From a virus: 26,211 nucleotides of DNA. Under the pieces are notes generated by a model that was not told the origin of the DNA, searched no databases, and saw nothing but the letters and a program-made list of their open reading frames with translations. Shown one piece after another: positions 1 to 7,622 of the stretch; the first letter of the stretch is position 1, and every line of letters starts with the position of its first letter. The DNA is taken from the IMG/VR virus record IMGVR_UViG_3300025141_000634, positions 1-26,211 of that record; one strand, 5' to 3'. Made by a program: the position numbers and the translations under genes.

Positions 1-466
1 TACCATAATGAAGGACGAGATCTGTTCCCGTTTCAGTATCGGTAATATCGCCATATTCAGGATTAAGAACAAGATTGAGCAATTGCTCATATACCATCTT
101 GCCATATCCCCAAATACGGACACCCTTCTCTTCTTCACCTCGCACAAGAACGGGCGAGAAGAACCGTTGACGAGCCATTAGAGACTTCGCCATCTTGATG
201 CTCTCTTCGGTGCCTTCGTTAAAAAGCTTCCGAACAAAATCATCCAACGGATCACCTTCACCGAAGTTCTTCTTCGGGCTTAGGAAACCAGGATTGTTGC
301 CCACATTATAGTGGAACCAGAAATCCTTAAAGGGATCTCCATCAGAGGTAGGAACAATACGAATACATTGTTCGCCGTCTTGTGGACGCCAGAACGTATC
401 GCGGTTACCTCCTCTACCATCTAGTGCAGCCTTGCGCTGCTTCATTTTATCAATATTAATTGCCAT
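1..466 (-). CDS. 32: gp32-like single-stranded DNA-binding protein (partial, 3' end outside window)
   Basis: The first 155 codons of a gene that runs off the window's left edge; I translated it by hand from the ATG at 464-466. The product begins MAINIDKMKQRKAALDGRGG and continues through WRPQDGEQCIRIVPTSDGDP, FWFHYNVG, PGFLSPKKNFGE, GTEESIKMAKSLMARQRFF and VRGEEEKGVRIWGYGK, then NPEYGDITD. This block order is that of gp32-type ssDNA-binding proteins of T4-like marine phages. Such proteins coat ssDNA during replication, recombination and repair. The start is set by AGGAG at 476-480, nine bases upstream. Where related proteins have zinc-ligand cysteines around the NFGE block, this one has S, D and D, so a zinc site looks absent. 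Unlike the structural genes it has its own sigma70-type promoter and a hairpin leader. Confidence 0.88.
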   Translation of the reverse strand, partial: MAINIDKMKQRKAALDGRGGNRDTFWRPQDGEQCIRIVPTSDGDPFKDFWFHYNVGNNPGFLSPKKNFGEGDPLDDFVRKLFNEGTEESIKMAKSLMARQRFFSPVLVRGEEEKGVRIWGYGKMVYEQLLNLVLNPEYGDITDTETGTDLVLHYG

Positions 467-504
467 TTTTTATTTCTCCTTATTTGTGGCTTTTGCCTTG
501 AGTT

Positions 505-526
505 AAAGCGATAAATATCTCGCTTT
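505..526 (-). promoter_or_regulatory. leader hairpin upstream of the gp32-like gene
   Basis: A perfect 6-bp inverted repeat, AAAGCG and CGCTTT, around a 10-base AT loop, lies in the predicted 5' untranslated RNA about 25 bases upstream of the ribosome binding site. It has no T-run and sits downstream of the promoter, so it is not a terminator. T4 gp32 represses its own translation by binding a structured leader and the unstructured AU-rich RNA beside it, so an autogenous operator is the natural reading. That role is inferred from position only. Confidence 0.45.
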
Positions 527-536
527 ACTAAGATAT

Positions 537-565
537 AATATAACATAACCTTGTAACGTTGTCAA
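537..565 (-). promoter_or_regulatory. sigma70-type promoter for the gp32-like gene
   Basis: On the minus strand, TTGACA (560-565) is followed by exactly 17 bases and TATATT (537-542): a consensus -35, an ideal spacer and a 5/6 match at -10. It lies right after the stop of the 87-aa gene and gives a leader of about 64 bases before the gp32-like ATG. It allows expression by unmodified host RNA polymerase, and hence early or middle expression independent of the structural operon. Confidence 0.75.
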
Positions 566-569
566 GGAA

Positions 570-833
570 TTAATCAAAAAAATTATGATCAATGGGGATA
601 TTAAGAATGAAGCCGCCCGATTGTTCGCACTGGCACGTTCCTTCATACTCAAATCCCGAAAAATCTGCTCCCAAAACAGAGCATGCCATTTCGCAATGAC
701 CGACTACTCGTCCAAATTCAAAGCCGGTCTTATATGTATTGACAGCCAAAAACGTGCCAAGTGCTGCCAAAGCAATCATTATAGCGGCTCGTTTCCAATA
801 TTTCTTTATGACATTTATTATTTTCTTTAGCAT
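570..833 (-). CDS. small single-pass membrane protein, function unknown
   Basis: 87 aa. A basic N-terminus (KKIINVIKKYWKR) is followed by one hydrophobic segment at about residues 16-32, then a 55-residue tail with four cysteines (C47, C51, C67, C69). By the positive-inside rule the N-terminus stays in the cytoplasm and the tail lies in the periplasm, where the cysteines could form disulfides. There is no lipobox and no cleavable signal-peptide pattern. The ATG at 831-833 has only a weak purine-rich AAAAGA upstream. It begins nine bases after the tubulin-like gene and probably shares its transcript. I recognise no family. A holin or spanin role is possible, but nothing specific supports it; a membrane anchor for the neighbouring protein is equally speculative. 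Confidence 0.6.
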   Translation of the reverse strand: MLKKIINVIKKYWKRAAIMIALAALGTFLAVNTYKTGFEFGRVVGHCEMACSVLGADFSGFEYEGTCQCEQSGGFILNIPIDHNFFD

Positions 834-842
834 GTTATCTTT

Positions 843-1679
843 TTAGTTATTTGTTTGGCTTGTGTTGACAACGACATAGCCATAATTTTGTTCGTATGAT
901 GTAGAGTGAACTTGAAACGCTGCTCTGATATCTTTGTCGATATTTTTATTAATATTCTCGGTTAATCGTCGCAGTAGTTTGCCGTCTGTTTCAAGTACTT
1001 CTGAGTTGATAGCATAATAATAACTCTTTTCAGAGATATTGTCAAGAGAAAAAAACAATTTTTCTTCACCGCTATCTATATCGACAACACCAATTGTGCT
1101 TACAGTCGCTGTGTCTTTAGGTTCATAAGCAGTGGTATGAACTGGTGTCTGATGATCGTATACATTTATCATATGAAGTGCCGATACGATTAAGTCATTT
1201 AGTTTATCATAATATCCAATAATTGGAACATCGCCCAGTATTGTTTCAAGTATCTTGTTATCAACTAAATATATACGCCCGAGGGCATGTGAACGAGCAT
1301 ATTCTTGTAAAATACATCGTACCAATCTTTCTTGGAGAGCGTTTTTTTCTCCCAGAAACTCACGATCTGGCTTAACATAAAGAACGCTCACATTTTTATT
1401 AGAGAGTTGCTCTAAGATTCCCAAGGAAGCTGCCGAGACATATCCAGCCCCAGAGAGCACAAAAAGAATATCATTGGTCGTGTGTCTAAAAAATGTTTTC
1501 AAAGATGGAATGTGTTTTTCATATTCCTCTGGAGATGTTTGTCTTTTCAAGAGATGTGTGCGCTTCTCTTCTTTGTCCACGTCTTCACTGTCGATTTTAA
1601 AAACTTTATATTGAGGGTACTGAGCAAATTTATCCGCAATAGCACAGCCCGCCTTTCCAAGACCGATTATTGTATCCAC
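843..1679 (-). CDS. divergent tubulin/FtsZ-superfamily protein
   Basis: 278 aa. Blocks follow the FtsZ/tubulin fold in order: a nucleotide-loop start IIGLGKAGCAIA (residues 4-15, compare FtsZ VIGxGGAGxNA); strand plus acidic loop VFKIDSED (26-33, compare VAINTD); DILFVLSGAGYVSAA (70-84) at the G-box/T4-loop position; VSVLYVKPDREFLGEKNA (97-114), compare VxVVTxPFxxEGxxR; IYLVDNKILETI (136-147), compare VIPNxxLLxI; the helix YYDKLNDLIVSALHMI (156-171), compare FxxADxVLxxAV; then VVDIDSG (198-204) near the expected T7 loop and a possible second domain ending GYVVVN. The signature GGGTG[ST]G is reduced to SGAGYVS, so GTP binding is uncertain. Such proteins form filaments; phage PhuZ and TubZ centre or segregate phage DNA. 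The GTG start (1677-1679) is supported by AGGAG six bases upstream. It overlaps the polymerase gene end by 13 bases, suggesting coupled translation. Confidence 0.72.
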   Translation of the reverse strand: MDTIIGLGKAGCAIADKFAQYPQYKVFKIDSEDVDKEEKRTHLLKRQTSPEEYEKHIPSLKTFFRHTTNDILFVLSGAGYVSAASLGILEQLSNKNVSVLYVKPDREFLGEKNALQERLVRCILQEYARSHALGRIYLVDNKILETILGDVPIIGYYDKLNDLIVSALHMINVYDHQTPVHTTAYEPKDTATVSTIGVVDIDSGEEKLFFSLDNISEKSYYYAINSEVLETDGKLLRRLTENINKNIDKDIRAAFQVHSTSYEQNYGYVVVNTSQTNN

Positions 1680-2869
1680 CCTAGTCTCCTCATTGTGCCA
1701 TACGATTTTCCAGCACTTACATTAACCTTAAAAGCGCCAAAAGGAGTTTCAGAGAAAATATCTATTAACTCTCCAATAACTGCACGCTCGCTATCATCAC
1801 AATCTATGATAATACTATCATGAAGTGTAAAAGAAATAAAGGACTTTTTCTCCTTCAAAACATCTGCGATTTTAAACGCTCTGGATAATACCAAGTCGCT
1901 TGTGGTGCTCTGTATTAAATAGTTTAATGCGTGGTGTTTGTCTGCTTCAATTTGTCTATCAAAAAAGGTTTTCACCTGTTTTCCGTTGAAGTGTTTTTTA
2001 AGTACTTCGTCACGGTTATAGTGCCGATTTGATAGATAGTCCTTAGACTTTGGATTATATAGCCATGCAAAAATACGCTTCTTTGCCTCTTCGCGTGTAC
2101 AGGTGCCGCGATAAATATTGTCAGTATTCCACTGATGGATGTCATCTTGTGGTTGTTCCTTTCCATTTAGCCCGAGAAGAACCCGGAGTTCGGCAGCATT
2201 ATAATCAAGCTCAACAAAATAATTATTTGTAGGTTTCAGTATGGTTCTATAGTCAGCATCTAAAGTTAGTATTGGAAAGCCTCCTTTATAGGTTGTCATT
2301 CGACCAGTCTTTGTTCCGTGAATGTTATATGAAATATATGGCTTAATGTATTTGCTTTTTTTTAAAAAATTTCTGGTCTTAAGATGGTGGCTTTGTCTCG
2401 CAATTTCTGCGTAGTCAACGGTTAGTTTTTGTTGTCTAATGTTATATGTGAACTCTGCCAGATTTCTCATAAAATCATAGTTCTCTGGCTTGTCATATTC
2501 GTTGAGGATGTGCTGAGTGATTTTATTCTTAACCTCGCAGTACTCAAGCAAAAATCTTTGGGGGACCAGATCATAGAAACAGTGCCTATCAAGGGAGACT
2601 TTCGCTGTCGAAAAGGACTTGTAGAATGCCTTCAGCCGAGCATTGATAGTCTCCCAACGATGCCTTAGAAAACCAGGACATACCTCATCCAATGATTTCC
2701 CCCCAACCAACAGAGAGGCAATGACAGCATCTTTTTGAGCGAAAATAGGGCTATAGTTCCAAGTTGCACTTACGGCATCGAGGTCGAATTCGTCACAATC
2801 ATATATCAGTTTACCCTCGTGATAAATGCCAATACAGTGCTGTTTGTCGTCTAATGCTTGAATAAGCAA
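1667..2869 (-). CDS. minimal family-A DNA polymerase (polymerase domain only)
   Basis: 400 aa with Pol I-type motifs in order: GTKTGRMTT (185-193, the TGR block before motif A); motif A DYNAAELRVLL (222-232, catalytic D222); the O-helix R259-x3-K263-x7-Y271, with N272 replacing the usual glycine; the LIQSTTSDLVLSRA block (318-331); and motif C as H350-D351-S352, where HDE is almost invariant. Residues 1-180 are divergent, and I see no 3'-5' exonuclease ExoI-III motifs or 5'-nuclease domain. It would extend DNA primers, in replication or more likely gap filling or repair. Translation starts at TTG (2867-2869), placed by AGGTGA at 873-878; the next in-frame ATG is over 130 codons downstream, so TTG is preferred. 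It ends inside the tubulin-like gene and begins 10 bases after a structural gene, an unusual place for a polymerase. Activity is uncertain because of motif C. Confidence 0.82.
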   Translation of the reverse strand: MLIQALDDKQHCIGIYHEGKLIYDCDEFDLDAVSATWNYSPIFAQKDAVIASLLVGGKSLDEVCPGFLRHRWETINARLKAFYKSFSTAKVSLDRHCFYDLVPQRFLLEYCEVKNKITQHILNEYDKPENYDFMRNLAEFTYNIRQQKLTVDYAEIARQSHHLKTRNFLKKSKYIKPYISYNIHGTKTGRMTTYKGGFPILTLDADYRTILKPTNNYFVELDYNAAELRVLLGLNGKEQPQDDIHQWNTDNIYRGTCTREEAKKRIFAWLYNPKSKDYLSNRHYNRDEVLKKHFNGKQVKTFFDRQIEADKHHALNYLIQSTTSDLVLSRAFKIADVLKEKKSFISFTLHDSIIIDCDDSERAVIGELIDIFSETPFGAFKVNVSAGKSYGTMRRLGWIQ

Positions 2870-2879
2870 AGTTCACCTA

Positions 2880-4256
2880 TTAATATCCACCAGTGCCGCC
2901 CATACCAGAGGTGCCGCCGCCATTCGAAGGCGACGTTGAGGTAGCTGCTGCTGTGGTAGCACTGGTTGATGTTTTGATATTGTCTTCATAGTTTGTCATC
3001 AATGCCATATCCTCTAAGGAATAGCGATAAAAATTAAACTTACTTCCAATATAACTGATAGCAGCATCAAAGTCAACATTTTTCTTTAAATCTTTAGCAT
3101 TTTTAATAGTTTTCTCTAAACTATGTTGATCCAAGGGGTTAGATAATTCATAATTTAAAAACTCAGCATATACAGGAAGCCAAAAGTCTTGATTATATTT
3201 ATTTTGTATATCACTATCCGATAAAGGTGTGCGTTCTATAAGCTTTGTATGGGTCATACTTTTTTGATTATCATAGGTGCTCATAACTGGTCGTCTTCGT
3301 AGCGCAAGTTCGCTTTCATTTAAAAAATATTTTCTAGCCGATCTGCTATGGCACGTTGTTGTTTCCGATACAACCGGATACGCCGAAGCATAATTATTAT
3401 AAAACTGTATTAAATAAACTCTAATGCATTCGTAATCATAGTCAGTGGCTTTATAATAATATGATTCAAAAAGATTGTCAAGACTTATATTGTAGGAAGC
3501 CATATAATTTTGCATTTCTGGGGTGCCAAGATCGGCAATAATCCTACCTGGGTATTCTTTATCTGCCATAAATCCAAACTTTCTAAGCGATCTCATGTAA
3601 AACTCAAAATTTGCACTTTCTATATATGTGAAATTCTTTGCCGCATCATCGGAATAATTTATCGATGGCTCAATTTCTACAACAAGTCCAGAAATAAGTT
3701 TTGAACATTTTTGCGATAATATAAAAGAGGAGCGACTAAGTGGGAACTTGGAACCTTTAGTCTTATAGAGGTGCTTAACGGATTGTAGGTACTTATCAAA
3801 GTTGGTTGGTCTAGCAAATTGTAGACCATTTTTTTCACTGGGCTTTTCAAAATAGACAGATACTAATGGTTGATATAGTGCTCGAATATGAGCGGCATAC
3901 TTAGTATGGACACTTTCCCAGCCTTTTGTTGGCACAATCGTTTGAATATTGTTTGCCTCATTTTTAATAAGACCCAGCGTGTTTGCTTTATTAAGATGAT
4001 TTTGCAAATCTGCAAAGGCATCGGCAACAAAATTTAACACGTATACCGTATCTTTAGGGGCTTCTTTGTTTGCAGGCAATGCCACAAGGTGACGCTCAGA
4101 GGGGTATACCACGTTACCCTTCATATCGACTTTGCCATAATATGGCGTTAACGAGAAGTCGAAAAAATTATCATATTTCTCAGTTGGAATATCGTGGTTT
4201 AAATATTTTTTTCTTAAATTAAATATTCGTTTTGCGCTGTTTTGTTTCTTTGCCAT
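2880..4256 (-). CDS. putative virion structural protein of unknown function
   Basis: 458 aa, soluble, no membrane segment. A central aromatic-rich part contains FGFMADKEYPGRIIADLG, MQNYMASYNISLDNLFESYY and YLIQFYNNY (about residues 228-290), a pattern I associate with unassigned structural proteins of marine phages. The C-terminus is low complexity: a Thr/Ala/Ser stretch, then GGGTSGMGGTGGY. The last residues resemble the Gly/Met-rich end of the preceding hub-like protein. ATG at 4254-4256 with no good Shine-Dalgarno and only 3 bases after the hub stop suggests translation by coupling. Its place at the end of the baseplate run suggests a baseplate or wedge part, by position only. Confidence 0.6.
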   Translation of the reverse strand: MAKKQNSAKRIFNLRKKYLNHDIPTEKYDNFFDFSLTPYYGKVDMKGNVVYPSERHLVALPANKEAPKDTVYVLNFVADAFADLQNHLNKANTLGLIKNEANNIQTIVPTKGWESVHTKYAAHIRALYQPLVSVYFEKPSEKNGLQFARPTNFDKYLQSVKHLYKTKGSKFPLSRSSFILSQKCSKLISGLVVEIEPSINYSDDAAKNFTYIESANFEFYMRSLRKFGFMADKEYPGRIIADLGTPEMQNYMASYNISLDNLFESYYYKATDYDYECIRVYLIQFYNNYASAYPVVSETTTCHSRSARKYFLNESELALRRRPVMSTYDNQKSMTHTKLIERTPLSDSDIQNKYNQDFWLPVYAEFLNYELSNPLDQHSLEKTIKNAKDLKKNVDFDAAISYIGSKFNFYRYSLEDMALMTNYEDNIKTSTSATTAAATSTSPSNGGGTSGMGGTGGY

Positions 4257-4259
4257 AGT

Positions 4260-7200
4260 TTAGTATTTCTTGCCCCCCATGCCCCCCATCGGGCCAAGGT
4301 TCTGTCCTGGTCGTCCGGTCCCTGGACGGTTGCGTTGCTTTGCTTCGTACTCTTCGATCTCCTTGGCGACGGCGGCTTGATTTGCTTCGCGGGCTTCCTT
4401 GGCAGCCTTCTCTGCACGTTCAACTCTGTCTTCTGCTGCATCTATTAAACACTGTTCTGTTGTCATCAAGTTAGGAGATCCGGGTGCTGTGAGTTGGTCG
4501 TAGCAAGAATCTGGAATTCCCTCTATATACTCAAATGAAAGCCATTTAGCTGCTAAAGTTGTGTTCCATTTTTTACCTGTTCCAAGGTGTCCAAAGTCAT
4601 GACTTACGCTGGTTACTGTAAAATATCCACCGAGCCCGAGGGCTCTAGCGGGCGAAACTTGTAGAGCCCACGGAAGCATCGCGCCACCGGTCTTTTGTTG
4701 ATTAAACTGGTCTGCGTCCATGTGTGATGATTGTAATCTGGTATGATCGAGATATAAAATTGCTCCGGGCTTGTAAACAACGTTACCTCGTAATAAAACA
4801 TCGGCATCATATTTCTCTCTTATTATCCCACGGCTATTTATTATAGAATCTTGCATCAAGTTTGCGGTCCCCAGAAGGGGCAAGTCATTTCTCTTAAATG
4901 TGGCGCTTATAAGTGCTTTTTTATTTGCCACATTTAAAATATAGTGTTGAATGCCGTGCTCTTTATCGATGCTGCGGAGTCCGGTACGCATTACCTTTCC
5001 TTCCGGCTTTTGTTGAATCAGAACAACATCATAACTATCAGTATTATTGGAGTTGTTTGACATTTCAGCAAACTCAGCGGATAGTTGTTTCGCAATCTCT
5101 GTTGTTTTGAAATAAGGTACGTATTGTACCAGCGCGGCTCGCTCACCAGAGAGAGCCATATTACACAACTCAGGATCCTCGTCGCAAAGCTCCTGTTGCT
5201 CTGCGGTCAAAGGAGCCATGGTCGGGTTGGCAGGGGGCGCGTCGGGGTTTTGTCTCTGTGCCTCGGGTGCCATTTCTTTTTTTAATTTTACATTTAAACC
5301 TGCGCCGAATCCGGGCAAAGCAAAGTAGCTTATGCGTGTGGTGGGCCGTTTTTGAGGAACTGAGGAGAGCGCTAATACTGCCCTGTTTGTAAGTGCATAA
5401 GGAATCAAGTGGGTCATGATGCCATTGATCAAATCTCTAAGAAAAAAACTCGTCTTTGCCGGTTTGGATACAACTTCATTAAACCAATAAGTTCTGAAAT
5501 GTTCAATATCAATTGGTATATCCGCTATATTAATATATCTTGTTGCGGGATCTGAGGATCTTTTTGGGAGCGTAATGTCTCCAAAAACATATTTTCCAAG
5601 AAGTTTAATTGTGGCTGTGGCAAGCGGTCCAAGCGCACCATCCGAAGCTACCTCTCTATAAAATGCGGCCACAGGCATATCATCCTGCTGGCTGCGCCCA
5701 GAAACAAGTCCAGGGCTTGGCACCGGAGTTTCCCCGAAATAATCATTATTGTATGCCACCAATTCTAAGGCGGCTTCAAAAATGTCTCCTATAAAAACAA
5801 AATTAAGTTGATAATAATCCGATCCTACGGCATTAAAAGTTGCATTCAAAAGGTTCTCTCGTTCATCGGAGGCACTATCTGTGTCATCATTCATCTCCTC
5901 ACCGTTCGCTAGCGCGGTGAGCCGCTCTTGATCAACGACGTTACTGGCAAGCGGCGATATGTTGGCATCGTGGCTATCTGTCCACCATACATCGCGGTAA
6001 TTTCTAATAAGTATAGGATTCTCCGCACGTTTAGCTTCTGCGTCTTGATCGCTAGCGCTGGGGCGCAAATCCAGAGTTTTCGGAATGCGAACCTTGTAGA
6101 TTCTGGAATTATCGTGCCCTTTAAGTAGTAGCTGGTTGTATAATCGCTTCTTTGCAATTAAAAATGCCTTGTCATATTCGCTTTGTGCATCCTTTAACAT
6201 AGTCTCCAGTGGCCATCGACAGTCCTCTCGATCTCTGTTTTGAGCCATTATTTCTGCATACTCTGGCGAGTCAGGGTCCAAACCTGCTGGGGGATCGTAT
6301 GCCTGTAAGTTGCCCAGATCTGCTTTTATATCATGTATAGAGCGCTGCTTGCGTGCTAACTCTTCTCGTATTTTTGAAGAGACTAATAAATCTGCTCCTG
6401 GGGCTCGATCCGCGAATTCGCTTCTGGCTATATAATGAATTTTTAATTCAACCTGCAAATCGGAGCCTAGAACAAACTCATGATGACTTAGCTGTAAATA
6501 GAATATTTCTCTATGATTTTCAATAATTTCGATAATGTCATCAACGTTAGGTCTGTCATGTTTTTCTAGTCTTGCCTTAAATTCTGCCTCTCCAATCTCG
6601 TCAATTAGTTGTTCGTTGTACTCCGCTGCGGCGATTATTTGTGCTTTGGCTGCGGGGGTCAGCGCAGAATTTTTCAGTGCTTCCCTGGCCTTGTTTGGGT
6701 CTTTCCAGACACGCTCTTTCCGTTCACGGGCATACAAGGCGTTCCTTATCTCAGACCTCGATGGTGTTCCATAGCCTATTACTAATTTTATTTCGGATTT
6801 GGGCGGATCGTATGATAAATCACAACTGTTAGAACTAGCCTCTCCTTTAGGGTTCATTTTAATCAAATCAATCCAAGCTACTCCATTATTTAAAATCCTC
6901 TCCGCTTCATCACTTAACTCTTGCCCCGTCATCTTGGCGGATACCTTTAGTTTCTCAAGTTCGGAAATTTTCCACCTATAAAATAAATTATTTAAATCCT
7001 GGGTTTCTACAGTAAGTTGCACCTTGATGTTGTTATCAACCCGGCCGGGATTCTCTCCCATTTTATCAATTTTACAGCCCGTAAGACCAACTCTAATATC
7101 TTTGTGTGGAGGCATGCCTTCAGCGGAAAAGGCTTTGGTTCCACGCGGGTTATTTCTTAGCCAATCTTTTTTAAATTCCACAGGGATAGGATCGCCGCCG

Positions 7201-7619
7201 GGTCGTGGATACATTTTATATATTTTGACGAAAGGCACTAAGATATTGAGCAGCTTAGTGTCGAGATCCAGTATAGAAAGGGTCTGTTTTGGCACAAAAG
7301 CATTTACTAGACTTTGCGGGTCATAAGTGTTAAGCAGTCCTTCGGCTGTCAAGCTCCCGTCACTGGTTCTGCCATCTCGAACCACTCTTGTAATCGCAAG
7401 AGCGGGCGGACCAGCGATAGTCTGGTCCCAGCCATCAGGTCTATCGGGATCGACTACATCGCCACCATCCTCGCCCCATTTGGCTACGTTGCCTGCGTAG
7501 ACTGGCTCGCCGGGAAAGCCGGTAGATCTGCCCGTTTGTACAAGCACTTCGTCTATACGATCTATTAAAAGCCTTTGTCCTAGCTCTCTTTCGGTATATT
7601 CTGGAGTGTCGCTTCCCAT
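4260..7619 (-). CDS. large baseplate hub-like structural protein
   Basis: 1119 aa, the longest complete reading frame here. An N-terminal part contains a hub-barrel-like stretch (GRVDNNIKVQLTVETQDLNN, about residues 200-220). A charged, partly helical middle (about 300-560) follows, then a beta-rich part with FVFIGDIFEAALELV. The C-terminal domain has ADVLLRGNVVYKPGAILYLD and LGLGGYFTVTSVSHDFG, followed by a beta-rich stretch ending AAKWLSFEY. That last pattern recalls gp27/gpD/VgrG-type hubs, where an LGxGGYYxV block precedes an FxTxLxA strand. No lysozyme motif is visible. The end is a coiled-coil-like Glu/Ala/Lys stretch and a Gly/Met tail ending GGMGGKKY. Likely role: central hub joining tube and wedges. 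The gp27-type assignment is inference; a baseplate role is supported by neighbours on both sides. Confidence 0.6.
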   Translation of the reverse strand: MGSDTPEYTERELGQRLLIDRIDEVLVQTGRSTGFPGEPVYAGNVAKWGEDGGDVVDPDRPDGWDQTIAGPPALAITRVVRDGRTSDGSLTAEGLLNTYDPQSLVNAFVPKQTLSILDLDTKLLNILVPFVKIYKMYPRPGGDPIPVEFKKDWLRNNPRGTKAFSAEGMPPHKDIRVGLTGCKIDKMGENPGRVDNNIKVQLTVETQDLNNLFYRWKISELEKLKVSAKMTGQELSDEAERILNNGVAWIDLIKMNPKGEASSNSCDLSYDPPKSEIKLVIGYGTPSRSEIRNALYARERKERVWKDPNKAREALKNSALTPAAKAQIIAAAEYNEQLIDEIGEAEFKARLEKHDRPNVDDIIEIIENHREIFYLQLSHHEFVLGSDLQVELKIHYIARSEFADRAPGADLLVSSKIREELARKQRSIHDIKADLGNLQAYDPPAGLDPDSPEYAEIMAQNRDREDCRWPLETMLKDAQSEYDKAFLIAKKRLYNQLLLKGHDNSRIYKVRIPKTLDLRPSASDQDAEAKRAENPILIRNYRDVWWTDSHDANISPLASNVVDQERLTALANGEEMNDDTDSASDERENLLNATFNAVGSDYYQLNFVFIGDIFEAALELVAYNNDYFGETPVPSPGLVSGRSQQDDMPVAAFYREVASDGALGPLATATIKLLGKYVFGDITLPKRSSDPATRYINIADIPIDIEHFRTYWFNEVVSKPAKTSFFLRDLINGIMTHLIPYALTNRAVLALSSVPQKRPTTRISYFALPGFGAGLNVKLKKEMAPEAQRQNPDAPPANPTMAPLTAEQQELCDEDPELCNMALSGERAALVQYVPYFKTTEIAKQLSAEFAEMSNNSNNTDSYDVVLIQQKPEGKVMRTGLRSIDKEHGIQHYILNVANKKALISATFKRNDLPLLGTANLMQDSIINSRGIIREKYDADVLLRGNVVYKPGAILYLDHTRLQSSHMDADQFNQQKTGGAMLPWALQVSPARALGLGGYFTVTSVSHDFGHLGTGKKWNTTLAAKWLSFEYIEGIPDSCYDQLTAPGSPNLMTTEQCLIDAAEDRVERAEKAAKEAREANQAAVAKEIEEYEAKQRNRPGTGRPGQNLGPMGGMGGKKY

Positions 7620-7622
7620 GTT

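Noticed and set aside
4214-4441. 75-codon frame overlapping the hub end and next gene start
   Set aside because: Highly basic shadow of the hub C-terminus in another frame; no ribosome site and no recognisable content.
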